Positions 63,170-64,000 of a DNA stretch of 64,000 nucleotides are shown in pieces (position 1 is the first letter of the stretch; every line of letters begins with the position of its first letter). The notes under the pieces are model-generated. The model saw only the letters and a program-made list of their open reading frames with translations, was not told the DNA's origin and ran no database searches. This DNA comes from JAJYKC01 sp963823105 (GTDB lineage Bacteria > Acidobacteriota > Terriglobia > Bryobacterales > Bryobacteraceae): positions 372,001-436,000 of the forward strand of contig CAWGKC010000002.1 in the NCBI GenBank assembly GCA_963823105.1. Direction: 5' to 3'. The position numbers and the translations under genes are program-made.

Positions 63170-64000
63170 TCACACATAAATCCGCTTCACCCGCGCGCTG
63201 ATTCCGCACAGCACGCTGTAGGAAATGGTTCCGGCGGACTTGGCCATCTGTTGCGCGTCGATGCTCGCGCCGCCCTCTTCCCCCAGCAGCGTCACCGCGT
63301 CGCCGGGCCGCAGATGCGGAGCCTGCGTTAAGTCGACGGTGGTCAAATCCATCGACACGGCGCCCAGAATCGCCGCGAACTTTCCTCCCGCGATCACCCG
63401 CCCCTTGTTCGACAACCGGTGCGGGATGCCGTCGGCGTAACCGGCGGCCAGCACGCCGATGCGCATCGGACACGGCGTGCGGAACATCCCTCCGTAGCCC
63501 ACCAGCGCCCCGGCCGGCAGATCCTTCACCGCCAACAGCGCGGCTTTCCAACTCAGCGCCGGCATCACATCCAGCAGCCTCGGAGGCGCTTCGCCGCGCG
63601 CGATTGGCGATACGTACCCATAGATGGCGTGGCCCGGCCGCACCATTCGCCTCCACGCCGCGCGACGCCCGTATGCCACCGGTATGCTGCTCGCCATGTG
63701 AACGATCGGCGGTGCCACTCCCAAATCCGCCAATCCGAGGCGTACCGCTTCAAACGCCCGCGCTTGATCCTCCGTCTGCGCCCCGGCGTAGTCCGCCGCC
63801 GAGGCCAGATGCGTCATCAGCCCTTCCAGCCGCGCGTTGCGGCATCCAACCACCACCTCGGCGATTTCCCGCGCGCTCGCCCGCGTCCCCAGCCGCCCCA
63901 TTCCGCTGTCGATCTTCAAATGAAAATCGGCGGCGCTCTCTCCCCGTGCCTCCGCCATCCGGTCCCACTCGCGCACGCCCTCGAGGGAATGGATCACCGG
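63170..64000 (-). CDS. alr: alanine racemase, 5' part beyond the window (partial)
   Basis: The C-terminal about 276 residues of a PLP-dependent alanine racemase: FHLKIDSGMGRLGTR, LEGLMTHLASAAD, SSIPVAYGRR, RPGHAIYGYVSP, then the C-terminal barrel with the second catalytic tyrosine in LVGYGGMFRTPCPMRIGVL, AAGYADGIPHRLS and GAVSMDLTTVD. The lysine-bearing N-terminus lies past position 64000. It supplies D-alanine for the ddl step encoded at 42057-43035. Confidence 0.92.
   Translation of the reverse strand, partial: PVIHSLEGVREWDRMAEARGESAADFHLKIDSGMGRLGTRASAREIAEVVVGCRNARLEGLMTHLASAADYAGAQTEDQARAFEAVRLGLADLGVAPPIVHMASSIPVAYGRRAAWRRMVRPGHAIYGYVSPIARGEAPPRLLDVMPALSWKAALLAVKDLPAGALVGYGGMFRTPCPMRIGVLAAGYADGIPHRLSNKGRVIAGGKFAAILGAVSMDLTTVDLTQAPHLRPGDAVTLLGEEGGASIDAQQMAKSAGTISYSVLCGISARVKRIYV

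Overview
The window looks like chromosomal DNA of a high-GC member of the Acidobacteriota, most likely near Candidatus Solibacter / Bryobacterales. This is inferred from two large orphan MacB/FtsX permeases of the ADOP type (about 333-2699 and 59465-61930), the strongly GC-rich codon use, the NtrC/NtrY regulators beside MacB-type ATPases, and the M16, S41 and serine-hydrolase content. It carries the dnaA-dnaN-gyrB block (54.2-59.4 kb), so it is a core chromosomal locus rather than a plasmid.

Layout. 1-7 kb: an ABC export cluster (ATPase tail, ADOP permease, two ATPases) enclosing an NtrC-type sigma-54 activator and its NtrY-type kinase. 7.3-11.1 kb: a lower-GC cassette of SnoaL-like, two SDR and one F420-reductase-like proteins, divergent from a cupin/AraC regulator. 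11.4-16.9 kb: phosphopantetheinyl transferase, enoyl-CoA hydratase, and the conserved tesA / ybbA-ybbP arrangement. 16.9-19.4 kb: a three-gene phosphonate catabolic cassette (PhnZ-like HD oxygenase, aminophosphonate-type FAD oxidase, PhnX) abutting ybbP. 19.4-25.1 kb: an AddA/AddB-like helicase-nuclease pair broken by many frameshifts. 25.2-27.3 kb: cmk-lysC. 27.3-29.6 kb: a dead insertion element whose transposase core has been replaced by about 1 kb of lower-GC DNA, plus strong palindromes. 29.6-32.2 kb: PpiD-like foldase and DedA protein. 32.3-37.8 kb: a tight five-gene operon (alpha/beta hydrolase, acetoacetate-decarboxylase-like protein, membrane protein, patatin with an extra domain, cholesterol-oxidase-like GMC oxidase), facing two small membrane proteins and a metallophosphoesterase. 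40.6-47.8 kb: a leftward operon ggt, TIM-barrel, asnS, arginase, ddl, S41 protease. 47.9-48.6 kb: a TumE/TumA-type toxin-antitoxin pair with an interrupted toxin. 48.7-53.9 kb: M16 peptidase, serine hydrolase, acyl-CoA dehydrogenase, tRNA-Gly. 53.9-59.4 kb: likely origin region with dnaA, dnaN, gyrB. 59.5-64 kb: ADOP permease, Tat-exported aldo/keto reductase and the truncated alanine racemase gene.

The most interesting metabolic units are the 32.3-37.8 kb oxidase/hydrolase operon, whose parts resemble separated modules of large fused cholesterol-oxidase-like proteins, and the phosphonate cassette, which can be read as a route from aminoethylphosphonate to acetaldehyde and phosphate without PhnW.

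Caution: single-base frameshifts occur in at least seven genes, including asnS and ddl, which are expected to be essential. I read most of them as sequence errors rather than real pseudogenes. GC-skew polarity around dnaA also appears opposite to the usual expectation. No CRISPR array or rRNA gene was seen.
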